From Terriglobia bacterium (GTDB lineage Bacteria; Acidobacteriota; Terriglobia; Acidiferrales; UBA7541), in assembly GCA_020073375.1 (NCBI GenBank), contig JAIQFG010000005.1, forward strand, positions 37,757-101,756: a DNA stretch of 64,000 bases, written 5' to 3'. A program made the position numbers and the translations under genes. This document shows positions 18,892 to 28,223 of this stretch, piece after piece. Position 1 is the first letter of the stretch, and each line of letters starts with the position of its first letter. The notes below the pieces were generated by a model. It did not search any database. It saw only the letters and a program-made list of their open reading frames with translations, and was not told where the DNA came from.

Positions 18892-21885
18892 TTGAGCATT
18901 GCTCTGGCCGCAGGCAAGAATTCGTGTTTCAAATTCTGGCTGCGGGCGCGATTGGCGTGCCTGCTCGCGGCCGTCGTCGTGTGTTTTGGGACGGCCACGC
19001 AGGCCTTTTCCCTTCCCCAGCAGCAGGCTGCGCCGCCAACTCCCGCGGCTTCAGCTGAAACGCCTACCATCGAACGCATCGAATTCCAGGGCAACCGGAG
19101 AATCCGCAGCGAGACGCTGCAAGCGCGCATCTTTTCCCGGCGCGGCGACCCTGTCAACCCGGAAACGCTGCGCCGCGATTTCCACGCACTTTGGAACACG
19201 CAATTTTTCGACGACATTCGCCTGGAAATCGAGGACAGCGCGGACAAACCGAACCAGAAAATTATTATTTTCTACGTGACCGAGCGCCCAATCATCCGGC
19301 GCATCGAGTACAAGGGCAATAAATCGGTTTCCGAGTCCGACATCCTGGACCGGTTCAAGGAACGCAAAGTCGGTCTGTCCGTCGAAGGCCAGTTCGATCC
19401 CACGCGCATTAAGAAGGCCGAAGTGGTGTTGAAAGAACTGCTGGCCGAGCACGGGCGCCAGTTCGCCGAGGTCAAGCCCACCTACGAGCGCCTGCCCGGC
19501 ACCAACGCCGTCAAACTCACGTTCAACATCAACGAAGGCCCCAAAGTAAAGGTCGGCAAGATTATCATCACAGGAAACACCGCGTTTTCGCGCGGGAAAA
19601 TCATCCGTTCGATGCACAATTCGCGCCCCATCGCCATTCCGCTGAGTTTTCTGGGAAGCATTCCGGTCATGGCCAAGACCTTTGACCGCCCGAAGCTGGA
19701 CGAGGACCTGGAAATCGGAATTCGCGGGCTGTACCAGGACAACGGATATTTCAAGGTGTTGGTGAAGGACCCGATCATCGAGAACGTGACGTTGCAGAAC
19801 AATATTCTGACGCGAAGCGTGCCATTCGCGGGCGGCAAAACATCGAGGGTCACGAACATCACCATTCCCATCGAGGAAGGCGCTCGCTACCGCATGGGCA
19901 CAATTCACGTGCGCAACGCGAATCCGGACGAAGGCCTGTTTTTCAAGCAGGATTTCCTGGAAGGGCTGTTCCCCCTCAAGAAGGGTGAAATTTTCAGCGT
20001 GGCCAAAGTCCGCGACGCGATAAAAGAATACACAAAACTGTACGGCAATTATGGATTCATCGACTTCACGGCAGTGCCGGACACCGACGTGCACGACGAC
20101 ACCAAGACCGTCGACCTGACCTTCGCCTTCGACCAGCAAAAACAGTTCTTCGTGCGCCGCATCGAATTTTCGGGAAACACCGGGACGCGCGACAAGGTCA
20201 TCCGCCGCGAACTGCTGCTTAGCGAAGGCGACATGTTCCGCAATAATTTGTGGGAACTCAGCCTTCTGCGCCTGAATCAGCTCGATTACTTCGAGGCCGT
20301 CAAACCTGAAAATGCCGAGATCAAGCGCAACGTCAAGCAAGGCACCGTGGACATCCTGCTCAAGCTCAAGGAAAAAGGAAAACAATCCATCAGCCTGACC
20401 GGCGGCGTCAGCGGCTTCGCCGGCAGCTACATCGGCCTCACCTACCAGACCAATAATTTCCTGGGACTTGGCGAGACGCTCACGTTATCGGCCAACGTCG
20501 GCACGCTGCAGCGCGACATTTCCTTTGGATTCACCGAGCCGTACCTGTTCGACCGCCCGATCAGCACGGGTTTCACCGTGTTTTACAGCCGCTACAATTT
20601 CGATCAGGCCCGGCAAACGTCGCTGGCGTTGGGATACCAGGTCCAGTTGAATCCCAACACCGTGCAGAATTACGTGCAGAACAGCGACGGCTTCACGATA
20701 TTCGCCAGCTATCCGCTGCGAAAGCTCGGATTCACGCGCCTGGGCCTCACCTACGGATTGACCAGCACCAGCATCACGGGATTGAGCACGGCGTCCACGG
20801 CATTGTTCAGCGTGCTGCAATTCCAGTCGCTCGCGGGCCCGTCGGCTCTGCAAGGAATCCTGGAGAGCAAGATCACGCCCACGCTGAGCTATAACACCGT
20901 GGATAATCCGGTGAACCCGACGCATGGAAAAAGCATTTTTGAATCGGTCTCATTCGAGGGCGGGCCCATTGGGGGGAACGTCAATACCTTCTCGGATGTG
21001 GTCGAGGCCAAATACTTCCGGCCGCATTATCACGGCCGCAACGTGATCGCCATGCGCGTGCTGGGTTCGTTCGAGACGGGATTCGGCGGCAAGGAAATTC
21101 CTCCCTTCAGCCGGTATTACCTGGGAGGCGAGGACACGCTGCGCGGATTCGATATCCGCACTGTGTCTCCCGTGGTGTTCGTGCCCACGCTATCGAATTA
21201 CGGCTTCAATTACTCCAATCCGCGCGTGCTGGGTTCCAACGGCCAGCCGACCCTCGGCACGGTCAGCATTCCCATGCTGACGTATCAGACTTCGTTCCCG
21301 GGCGGAGATACGCAACTGGTGGGCAATTTCGAGTACCGCATTCCCATCGCGCCGCACGTCAGCGCTTCGATCTTCGGGGATATTGGAGCGACCGGCGCGC
21401 TGCGGCACGATCAGCTGCAACTGAATTCGTCCGACCTCGCAACGCTGCAGCAGACCTTTGCCGGCAGCAATACGACGATCAGCCCCACGCTGCCGTTCCA
21501 GCCCGGGACCAATTTCAAGCTGCGCAGTTCGGCAGGCGTGGAAATCGTGGTGCAGTTGCCTATCGTGCAGGCGCCGTTCCGCATTTATTGGGCGTATAAC
21601 TTCAACCGCATGTCGCAGATCATCAATGCGCCCACGACGCAGTTCCCGGGGAATCCGAACAATACGAATCCTCTGAACCCGCCGTGCGATTCGTCGCATA
21701 CTACGAACTGTTTCGACATGAATTGGTTCAAGTACGAAAACGGCCTGCCGGCGGATATCTGGGATCAGGTGGTGAACGGAACACCGACGCAGCAGGGCAT
21801 ATTGGGATTGTTCCGCAACCCGCAGCGCACGAATTTCTTCGATCCCGTACGCACGCTGCGCTTCACGGTGAGCCGGACTTTCTAG
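18892..21885 (+). CDS. bamA: Outer-membrane protein assembly factor BamA (Omp85)
   Basis: About 997 residues, longer than the E. coli protein (810). It has a signal peptide, five POTRA-like domains (first TIERIEFQGNRRIRSETL at about 60; last FFVRRIEFSGNTGTRDKVIRREL at about 425), then a 16-strand Omp85 barrel. It ends in the outer-membrane signature ...RFTVSRTF with terminal Phe. It inserts beta-barrel proteins into the outer membrane. TTG at 18892 is chosen because GGGGGA lies 8 bases upstream; TTG at 18877 is the alternative. The loop ...FPGNPNNTNPLNPPCDSSHTTNCFD carries two Cys, probably a surface disulfide. Confidence 0.93.
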   Translation: MSIALAAGKNSCFKFWLRARLACLLAAVVVCFGTATQAFSLPQQQAAPPTPAASAETPTIERIEFQGNRRIRSETLQARIFSRRGDPVNPETLRRDFHALWNTQFFDDIRLEIEDSADKPNQKIIIFYVTERPIIRRIEYKGNKSVSESDILDRFKERKVGLSVEGQFDPTRIKKAEVVLKELLAEHGRQFAEVKPTYERLPGTNAVKLTFNINEGPKVKVGKIIITGNTAFSRGKIIRSMHNSRPIAIPLSFLGSIPVMAKTFDRPKLDEDLEIGIRGLYQDNGYFKVLVKDPIIENVTLQNNILTRSVPFAGGKTSRVTNITIPIEEGARYRMGTIHVRNANPDEGLFFKQDFLEGLFPLKKGEIFSVAKVRDAIKEYTKLYGNYGFIDFTAVPDTDVHDDTKTVDLTFAFDQQKQFFVRRIEFSGNTGTRDKVIRRELLLSEGDMFRNNLWELSLLRLNQLDYFEAVKPENAEIKRNVKQGTVDILLKLKEKGKQSISLTGGVSGFAGSYIGLTYQTNNFLGLGETLTLSANVGTLQRDISFGFTEPYLFDRPISTGFTVFYSRYNFDQARQTSLALGYQVQLNPNTVQNYVQNSDGFTIFASYPLRKLGFTRLGLTYGLTSTSITGLSTASTALFSVLQFQSLAGPSALQGILESKITPTLSYNTVDNPVNPTHGKSIFESVSFEGGPIGGNVNTFSDVVEAKYFRPHYHGRNVIAMRVLGSFETGFGGKEIPPFSRYYLGGEDTLRGFDIRTVSPVVFVPTLSNYGFNYSNPRVLGSNGQPTLGTVSIPMLTYQTSFPGGDTQLVGNFEYRIPIAPHVSASIFGDIGATGALRHDQLQLNSSDLATLQQTFAGSNTTISPTLPFQPGTNFKLRSSAGVEIVVQLPIVQAPFRIYWAYNFNRMSQIINAPTTQFPGNPNNTNPLNPPCDSSHTTNCFDMNWFKYENGLPADIWDQVVNGTPTQQGILGLFRNPQRTNFFDPVRTLRFTVSRTF

Positions 21886-22022
21886 TCCTGGATGGGGCGC
21901 GCGGCAGGCGGGGAAAATCGGATTGCATCACGGCCCGCGATCTCGGGGGCGGAAATGATATGGCAATGGCCGCGGGGGTTTCGCGGGAAGATCGCATGAG
22001 AGCACGGCTTGGGAGGACAGGG

Positions 22023-25000
22023 ATGAGGTGGTGGAAGAGCTGCTCAATCGGACTCACTCTGGCGTTGGCGCTGGGCGCGCTGGGTTGCGGCGGGAGTTCC
22101 GCGAACTCGGCCGTGGCACTGACAATTTCGCCCGTGCAGGCGAGCGTAATCACAAACCGCACGCAGCAGTTCTCCAGCCTGGTCACCGGAAACAGCAATA
22201 CCACCGTGACCTGGACCGTGACCTGCCCGACCGGCGTCACGGCTCCCGCCTGCGGCACGATCGATTCCACCGGCCTGTACACCGCGCCGGCCAAAGTTCC
22301 CACGGTTACGACCAATGGCACCACGACCGTTACACCCACCGCGACCATTACGGGAACCGCGGCCGCCGATACCACCAAGACTGCTACCGCCACGATAACG
22401 ATCATCAGCGGCATCAGCATTACCATCACGCCAAACACGGCCACGGTGGGCACCGGGGAAACCTTCAGCAATTTCGTCGCTACCGTGAACAATCCGGGTT
22501 GCATCATTACTTCCAATCCCACGTGCAACAACGTGACTTGGTCGCTGCCCACGGTAACCACAGCCGGTTCGGACGGCACCATCGATCCGAACACCGGTTT
22601 GTACACCGCCCCGGCAACCGCGCCCTCGCCTAACTCCGTCACCGTGACCGCCACTTCCGTGGCCGACACGGCTGTCACGGCCACCGCACTGATCACGATC
22701 CAGACGTCGATCCCTCCAACAGTCACCTCGGTCAGCCCCAACGTGATGGGATTGGGAGGATTGTTCCAGGACACCTACATTTCCGGGACAAATTTCATCT
22801 CGACCAATAAGGTCTACATTAACGGGGTCGTGCTCCCCGATTCCCAGGTTTCGGACGTTAACAGCTCTTTAATTCGAATCCGCATCCCGGATACCCTGCT
22901 GGCCTCTCCACCGCCGCCGCCGGCCTTGCCCGTGCTTCAAGTCAGCGTTTCGCAGCAGACCGGCGCGCAGCAGACCTGCGCGAATCCCACGGATTGCCAG
23001 ATCACGGTAAAAAGTGTCCGTCCCAGCGTGGTCGGCCCCACTCCCGACAGCATCGGGCAAGGGACATCCGGAGTCCTCAGCTTCAACGTGGACGGAGGAT
23101 TCTTTGGGACTTCGCTGGCGCCGGCAGTGAGCACTTTCTTCAACGGCCAGCTGCGCGCTTTTCAACTTCCGAAAAGCGGCGCGACCAACAGCACGCGGCA
23201 ATTATCGGTCACCATCGGCGGCAATTCCAATGCCAGCGATTTCACGACGCCTGGCCTTTACCCGGTGACCATCCAGAGCGGGCGGGACGCCTCGAAATTT
23301 GCGGTCACCAACCTTGCCGTTCAGCCGAATTACAATATCTCTTCAATCGGCGTGATCGCCGCGCAGCTTGCAGTGGGAACCTCACCCGGCGACGTGGCCA
23401 TCAACCCGGCCACGGGCCTGGCCGTGGTCGCCAACACCGGATCCAATAACGTCAGCCTGATCGATCTCACCTCGCCGTCCCCGACGGTGGTCGCAACGCT
23501 GTGTACGGCCGCGGTGGGCGCCGCTGCGCCCTGCCCGTCCTCGGGCCCCACCAGCGTTTCCATCGACTACGTTCGCAATATCGCGCTGGTTGTAAATGCG
23601 ACCACCAAGACAATCGCCGTCGTGGACCTGAACAGCAAGGCGGTGAGTTTTGTCACCCCGGCGCTGCAGGATTCGCCCGGAGCGGTCGGCGTCAATCCGG
23701 TTACCGGCCGGGCCCTGGTTGCGATGCAAACCCGGAATTACGGGATCCTGATGGACGTAAAGCAGTCTCCCCCCGCGTTTGTCGGGACCGTGACCATTAG
23801 CACCGGGGCCAATACGCGCGTGGCCGTGGAGCCGCACCTGAACTGGGCCATCGCGACGCCCGGCGGGGTTGGATCCATGGGAATCGTGGACCTCAACAGC
23901 CAGACCATCAACCAGATCACGAACATCTCCCGAAGTTCCACCGCCAACGCCACCGGAGCGACCAACGTCGTCACCGTAACCGTGCAGGCCTCAACTCTGA
24001 CCTCCCCGCAGCCTCCCTTAACCGTGCAGGTTGGCGACGTCGTTCAAGTCCAGGGGATCACGGTGAATGGCACCGCTGATCCGAGTTTCAACGGCTTCTT
24101 TTCGGTGACCGGACTGGGCCCGGGAATTTCGCAATTCAGTTATACGGAGACCACCGCGGCTACCTTGCCCGACGTGACCAGCGCGCCGGCAACCGGAACG
24201 ATTAACTACGCGCAGCCGGTGGCCACCGTCGGCTTGACCTCCTCAATCCAGGGAATCGGCATCAATACCGAGACCCAGCAGGCCATCCTGGTCGACCCGT
24301 CGGCCGGCGGGATTGTGTCCTTTTTCAGTTTGATCGATCAGTCCGTGAACTCGCTGATTCTGAAGACCAACAATGCGGTGGAATTTGGAATGTCGGCGGC
24401 CGCGTTTAATCCACTCACCAATACCGCGGTCGTGGTGAACCCGTTCACCAACACGCTGTCGGTGATCGATCCCTCGACACCGGTGCGACTGAACGATGGC
24501 AATCTGTACAACACGCGGCCAGGGCCTGTCGCCGTGGCCGTCGATCCCGGAACCAATATCGCGATTGTCGCCAACCAGGGCGATAATTCCGTGACGATTC
24601 TTTCGCTCGGTCCGATCCGGCCGTTCTCGATCACTGAAACCAGTCCCAAAACGTTTGTGGCCCAGTCGACGCTGGCCAGCCCTGCGTCGCCGGCTCCGCA
24701 ACAACTGACCGTGCTTGGAAAAGGATTCACCGGCAATTCGGTGGTTCAACTGGACCGGACGGCATTGCCCACCGCGCTGGTCAACGACCGGCGCTTGAAC
24801 GCCACGGTTCCTTCATCGATGCTGTCGACGGCGCACCGCTACACGGTGCAGGTCGCGGATTCCGGCGTGGTTACCAACGCCTCGGACTTTACCGTGGAGC
24901 AAAGCGTGGACGTCACGGCCTGCTCAGCGACTCCCTATCCGTCGGGCGTATCGATCGATCCGCAGGCGAATCTTGTGGCCGTCGCGCTGGAAGGATGCAA

Positions 25001-25835
25001 TAGCGTGGCGCTGCTGAATATGGATAGCGCCACCGGCACGACCGTCGCCGTCGGCAATAATCCGATCGGGGTCGCCACCTTCCCGCGCCTGCACACCGCG
25101 GTGGTGGCCAATAACGGTGACGGCACCGCCTCGGTGGTGGACGAACTGGCCCAGACCGTTCTGCACACGGTCACCACGGGAGCGGGATCGACGGGCGTCG
25201 GCGCCAATCAGGACACCGGAGAAGCAGCCGTGGCCAATAGCGTAGCCAATACGGTTTCGATCGTGAATGTGGCCACCGCCGGGGCTTCCACGCTTTCGGT
25301 GGGACAGTTCCCGATCTCGGTGGCGTTCAACAATCAGAATCATCTGATTGGGGTGGCCAACGCCTCGAGCGATTCGATCGGATTCGGATTCGGCAGCGGC
25401 TCGCTCACTAGTTCCTTCTCGGTGAGCGCGCCGACCTCGATCGTGTACGATCCGGTGCCTTCGGACTGCGGCCCGTCGAACACGCTGGGATGCTTCATCG
25501 CCAGTTCGAGCACGACCAATGTGGTGACCATCATCGACCCCATTAACTCGTCGCAATCGGCGTTCCGCGTGGGCATCAACCCGACCGCCATCGCCTACAA
25601 CTATCTGACCAGCACGCTGGTGAGCACAAACACGCTGAGCCACACGATCACCGTGTCCGATTTCCTGGGACGCAAGATCCGCGCGGTGCTGACTTTGCCC
25701 CCCGCGCCGGTCACCTCCAATCTGACTGTTTTCGGGCTGCCGCAATTCGCCCTGGACATTCACCCGTTGACCAATCTTGCGGTAATCTCGGACACGGCGA
25801 ATGGCCGCATCCTGTTCGTGCCGATTCCGCGGTAA
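22023..25835 (+). CDS. Giant lipoprotein with Ig-like, IPT/TIG and YncE-type beta-propeller repeats
   Basis: 1270 residues from the ATG at 22023, preceded by GGGAGGA at 5-base spacing. The N-terminal lipoprotein signal LTLALALGALGCGGSS has the lipobox Cys at about residue 20-21. Two Ig/BIG-like domains follow (each ending ...GTIDxxTGLYTAPA; about 25-230). Next come an IPT/TIG domain (TVTSVSPNVMGLGG; about 240-340) and multiple YncE/NHL-type propeller blades (AVGTSPGDVAINPATGLAVV, DPGTNIAIVANQGDNSVTIL, DPQANLVAVALEGCNSVALL). It is a surface or periplasmic binding/adhesion-type protein of unknown ligand. It sits between bamA and skp, which are usually adjacent. Confidence 0.82.
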   Translation: MRWWKSCSIGLTLALALGALGCGGSSANSAVALTISPVQASVITNRTQQFSSLVTGNSNTTVTWTVTCPTGVTAPACGTIDSTGLYTAPAKVPTVTTNGTTTVTPTATITGTAAADTTKTATATITIISGISITITPNTATVGTGETFSNFVATVNNPGCIITSNPTCNNVTWSLPTVTTAGSDGTIDPNTGLYTAPATAPSPNSVTVTATSVADTAVTATALITIQTSIPPTVTSVSPNVMGLGGLFQDTYISGTNFISTNKVYINGVVLPDSQVSDVNSSLIRIRIPDTLLASPPPPPALPVLQVSVSQQTGAQQTCANPTDCQITVKSVRPSVVGPTPDSIGQGTSGVLSFNVDGGFFGTSLAPAVSTFFNGQLRAFQLPKSGATNSTRQLSVTIGGNSNASDFTTPGLYPVTIQSGRDASKFAVTNLAVQPNYNISSIGVIAAQLAVGTSPGDVAINPATGLAVVANTGSNNVSLIDLTSPSPTVVATLCTAAVGAAAPCPSSGPTSVSIDYVRNIALVVNATTKTIAVVDLNSKAVSFVTPALQDSPGAVGVNPVTGRALVAMQTRNYGILMDVKQSPPAFVGTVTISTGANTRVAVEPHLNWAIATPGGVGSMGIVDLNSQTINQITNISRSSTANATGATNVVTVTVQASTLTSPQPPLTVQVGDVVQVQGITVNGTADPSFNGFFSVTGLGPGISQFSYTETTAATLPDVTSAPATGTINYAQPVATVGLTSSIQGIGINTETQQAILVDPSAGGIVSFFSLIDQSVNSLILKTNNAVEFGMSAAAFNPLTNTAVVVNPFTNTLSVIDPSTPVRLNDGNLYNTRPGPVAVAVDPGTNIAIVANQGDNSVTILSLGPIRPFSITETSPKTFVAQSTLASPASPAPQQLTVLGKGFTGNSVVQLDRTALPTALVNDRRLNATVPSSMLSTAHRYTVQVADSGVVTNASDFTVEQSVDVTACSATPYPSGVSIDPQANLVAVALEGCNSVALLNMDSATGTTVAVGNNPIGVATFPRLHTAVVANNGDGTASVVDELAQTVLHTVTTGAGSTGVGANQDTGEAAVANSVANTVSIVNVATAGASTLSVGQFPISVAFNNQNHLIGVANASSDSIGFGFGSGSLTSSFSVSAPTSIVYDPVPSDCGPSNTLGCFIASSSTTNVVTIIDPINSSQSAFRVGINPTAIAYNYLTSTLVSTNTLSHTITVSDFLGRKIRAVLTLPPAPVTSNLTVFGLPQFALDIHPLTNLAVISDTANGRILFVPIPR

Positions 25836-25975
25836 GCGCGGGCGGCGGCGCCGGGCAGCGGGCCAGACTCAATTCCCGCACCGGCCAACTCGAACGTAAC
25901 CGGCGGCATCAATGAGGGATAAGTGAGGGTGTGGGTCTGGTCTGGTTCCGGGCCACGCAGCAACAGTAATTCCGA

Positions 25976-26005
25976 TTGACGCAGATTAAATCAGGCCGCT
26001 ATAAT
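25976..26005 (+). promoter_or_regulatory. Strong sigma-70-type promoter for skp/ompH
   Basis: TTGACG (25976-25981), an 18-bp spacer, and a perfect TATAAT (26000-26005). Transcription would start near 26012, about 30 nt before the ribosome-binding site AAAGGAGTGAGG of the Skp gene. It gives this chaperone its own promoter, separate from bamA. Confidence 0.75.
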
Positions 26006-26041
26006 CCGCGATTTGTGCGGGTTCGCTTAAAAGGAGTGAGG

Positions 26042-26671
26042 ATGAACGTTCATTTGAAGTGGAAAGTTACGATTGCCGCGCTGGCCCTGCTAAGCTTGGC
26101 ACCGGTCCCGGGCGCGCGCGCTCAGGCCGCCGCGGCGACGGCAGCTCCGGTAAAAATCGCCATCATCAATATGCGCAACGCCATTATCGCCACGGCCGAA
26201 GGCAAGCAGGCGCAAGCCCAGCTGCAATCGCAGTTCGCCCCGCGGCAAGCCGACCTGCAGAACACGCAAAAGCAGATCGAGGACTTGCAGCGGAAAATGA
26301 GCGAAGGCGCGCGCACGCTGAGCGACGACGAAAAAGGAAAAATGCAACGCGAGGGCGAACTGCTTACCCGCCGCCTGCAGCGCAATAACGACGACCTGAA
26401 CGAGGAACTGAACGCCGCGCAGGGCGAAGTAGTCGACGGCATCGGCCGCAAACTGCTCGACGTGCTGGACCGCTACGCCCGCGAGAACGGCTTCACCATC
26501 GTCCTGGACACCTCCGCGCAGGGCAGCCCGGTCGTCTACGGCTCGTCCGGCTCGGATATCACCCAGGACATCGTGCGGCTCTATGACCAGGCGTATCCGG
26601 TAAAGGCTGGCGCTGCGGCCCCGGCGGCCAAGCCGGCGACTCCGGCTCCGGCCAAGAAGACTACTCCGTAA
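26042..26671 (+). CDS. OmpH/Skp-family periplasmic chaperone
   Basis: 209 residues. A signal peptide (ALALLSLAPVPGARA) is followed by the OmpH/Skp domain: KIAIINMRNAIIATAEGKQAQAQL, a long coiled coil (about 60-135; QADLQNTQKQIEDLQRKMSEGA), and the C-terminal strand GFTIVLDTSAQGSPVVYGS. Skp holds unfolded outer-membrane proteins in the periplasm and hands them to BamA, encoded 4 kb upstream. The C-terminus is an Ala/Pro/Lys-rich tail. The ATG at 26042 has AAAGGAG at good spacing and follows a strong promoter. Confidence 0.9.
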   Translation: MNVHLKWKVTIAALALLSLAPVPGARAQAAAATAAPVKIAIINMRNAIIATAEGKQAQAQLQSQFAPRQADLQNTQKQIEDLQRKMSEGARTLSDDEKGKMQREGELLTRRLQRNNDDLNEELNAAQGEVVDGIGRKLLDVLDRYARENGFTIVLDTSAQGSPVVYGSSGSDITQDIVRLYDQAYPVKAGAAAPAAKPATPAPAKKTTP

Positions 26672-26699
26672 CGGTTTTTCCCAATCTGAAACAATCAGG

Positions 26700-26740
26700 A
26701 AGCCGGGCGCGCGCGTGCGATGCTCCCGGCTTTTTGCTTT
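26700..26740 (+). terminator. Rho-independent terminator after skp
   Basis: Stem AAGCCGGG (26700-26707) pairs with CCCGGCTT (26725-26732) across a 17-nt loop. It is followed by TTTTTGCTTTTTC. It lies 28 bp past the skp stop and closes that transcript, isolating the downstream accessory genes. Confidence 0.8.
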
Positions 26741-26832
26741 TTCGGCCAGCGGCCACAGGATTGCACGATATTGAATCGTCCGGTTCCCGGACGTCGGCCC
26801 TGCATCAAGTATCGCTTGAAAGAGGAGAACCC

Positions 26833-27192
26833 ATGAGCCTGAGAAATGCATGGAAATTTCAATATCCTTGCTCACAATTACAAGAGGCCGCTCGCAAGAA
26901 AAGGGAATATCACGCAGAGCGATTGAAATGGTGGCAAGCCGAACAGAATAAAGTTATCGCAGATGTCCGGGAAAAAGGTTTGGAAGTGCGCGAGCAGGAA
27001 ATCACGCGTGGCGCGCGGGGAGAAATTGTGATCGACGCGACTTACCAACGCCGGCTCAACGAGTGCTTCTCGAAGGTGAAGGAACACTAGGAATTCACGG
27101 ATGAATATACGACCTGGGTGCGCGTCTTTGAACTCAATTCTTCGGCCAAGGTTGACCTGGATGCCGAGGACATCGAATATTTCGGGCTTTGA
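26833..27192 (+). pseudogene. Small unknown protein interrupted by an in-frame TAG
   Basis: The ATG at 26833 has AAAGAGGAGA 4-8 bases upstream and opens an 85-codon frame. The frame is highly charged and helical (KKREYHAERLKWWQAEQNKV). TAG at 27088-27090 ends it. The same frame continues for 33 more codons (EFTDEYTTWVRVFELN..., ending IEYFGL) to TGA at 27190-27192. Small phage- and actinobacterial-type proteins of this style commonly end in a DxxxYFGL motif (recollection, not checked), so the tail looks like genuine coding sequence. The likely explanation is a nonsense mutation; readthrough or an assembly error are alternatives. If the 85-residue form is functional it is a small soluble protein of unknown role. 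Confidence 0.55.
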
Positions 27193-27231
27193 CGAGGAAT
27201 TTTTCTGAAGAAAATACGGCGCCCGGGAAGC

Positions 27232-27259
27232 ATGACGTTCTCCTCATCCATGTTATAAT
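27232..27259 (+). promoter_or_regulatory. Promoter of the structured leader
   Basis: ATGACG (27232-27237) is four of six to the -35 consensus, followed by a 16-bp spacer and a perfect TATAAT (27254-27259). The expected start, about 27266, falls directly before the first paired strand of the leader RNA. This supports the leader being an independent 5' UTR. Confidence 0.65.
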
Positions 27260-27265
27260 GTTTCG

Positions 27266-27414
27266 AGCATCAGGAGCGACTCGGGTCAAACCGAGTCCGG
27301 CAACCGGGCAGGAGACGCCACGGTGCCTTGAGCGGGCAACCGCTCGATGCGCGGAACCTTGAGTTCCGAAGCGAGTCTCCGGGAATTTCGACCGCCTGAT
27401 GTCTTGGGCGGTCT
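27266..27414 (+). promoter_or_regulatory. SAM-clan-like riboswitch candidate with intrinsic terminator
   Basis: A closing stem pairs CATCAGG (27268-27274) with CCTGATG (27395-27401). Inside it, in order, are GAGCG, a perfect 7-bp hairpin GACTCGG/CCGAGTC with loop GTCAAA, then CCGGCAACC (27297-27305), GGTGCC (27322-27327), hairpin GAGCGG-GCAA-CCGCTC, hairpin GGAAC/GTTCC, and pairing GGAGAC/GTCTCC. The series GAGYG, GUCAA, CCGGCAACC, GGUGCC matches conserved positions of SAM-I/SAM-IV riboswitches as I know them. The terminator GACCGCC-N9-GGGCGGTC with a U-rich tail (27390-27420) overlaps the closing strand, giving an on/off platform. Alternatives: a different ligand class or an uncharacterised acidobacterial RNA. 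Confidence 0.55.
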
Positions 27415-27464
27415 TTGTATTTCCGGCTTCCTGGTGCATGCCTAAACTTAAGGAGCATGCATCC

Positions 27465-28172
27465 ATGACACAAATCCCATTTGAAAACGACGAATCCATC
27501 AAGCAGCGCGAAATTCTGGAATTAGCGGGCAGGCAGGAAAACGGAGTGCCCAAGGGGCTCTCCCGCTGCCCGGTCTGCGGCGATTGGATCGGGCGCTGCC
27601 TCTTCCCTAACCCCCTCATATGGCACGAAGGCCCCACCCGTATTAGCTGCCGCTGCGAGGCTAACCTATGCTCAACGTGCGGCGAACCAATTTATGAATA
27701 CAAGTTGAGCGGGAACATTTTCGACGAGGCGGCAGGCCGTATCTGGCATATCCCTATCATGATGGGCTGGATGCATCATTGCGGCAAGCCTCGAATCGAG
27801 CTGCCCGTTCCCATTCAGCCGTTTTGGGACGAGAAATATTCCCCGGTCCTGGCGGGCTTCCCTGTTCAGCTTGTCTATATTGGCGTGCGTCCCCGCAACG
27901 ACGAAACCCGCAAACCGATCCTGATGAAAGCCCGTTACTCGTTTGATCCTGGATCGTTCTTCGAGAACGGATCGCAAAAGGAGCTGCGGTACGTCTCCAA
28001 GAATCCGAGCGATTTTCATGTGGATGTCGGTTGGGAAAAAGGCTCTAATCGCTGGCGGACTTGCAAATTCAAGGATGGCCGGCCGATTTCCTTTGCGATG
28101 GGAGAAGATTTTGACGCCGTGATGAAGGAGACATTGGCCGTTGGACTGCATCCGGATGAACCGGCGACCTGA
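27465..28172 (+). CDS. Cys-rich hypothetical protein behind the riboswitch-like leader
   Basis: 235 residues; ATG at 27465 with AAGGAG 9 bases upstream. The N-terminal third contains paired cysteines that look like zinc ribbons or knuckles (CPVCGDWIGRC, CRCEANLCSTCGEP, HHCGKP). The C-terminal half (about 120-235) is beta-rich with no recognised fold. No signal peptide or membrane helix. I do not recognise the family. It is the only gene downstream of the 27266-27414 leader before the opposite-strand HD gene, so it is the presumed regulated target. Composition is slightly less GC-rich than the flanks, consistent with an accessory origin. Confidence 0.7.
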   Translation: MTQIPFENDESIKQREILELAGRQENGVPKGLSRCPVCGDWIGRCLFPNPLIWHEGPTRISCRCEANLCSTCGEPIYEYKLSGNIFDEAAGRIWHIPIMMGWMHHCGKPRIELPVPIQPFWDEKYSPVLAGFPVQLVYIGVRPRNDETRKPILMKARYSFDPGSFFENGSQKELRYVSKNPSDFHVDVGWEKGSNRWRTCKFKDGRPISFAMGEDFDAVMKETLAVGLHPDEPAT

Positions 28173-28223
28173 TACGAAGGCTGGGGGCATGGCTATTTCC
28201 CCGTCAAGTCAGTTCAGGACGGT

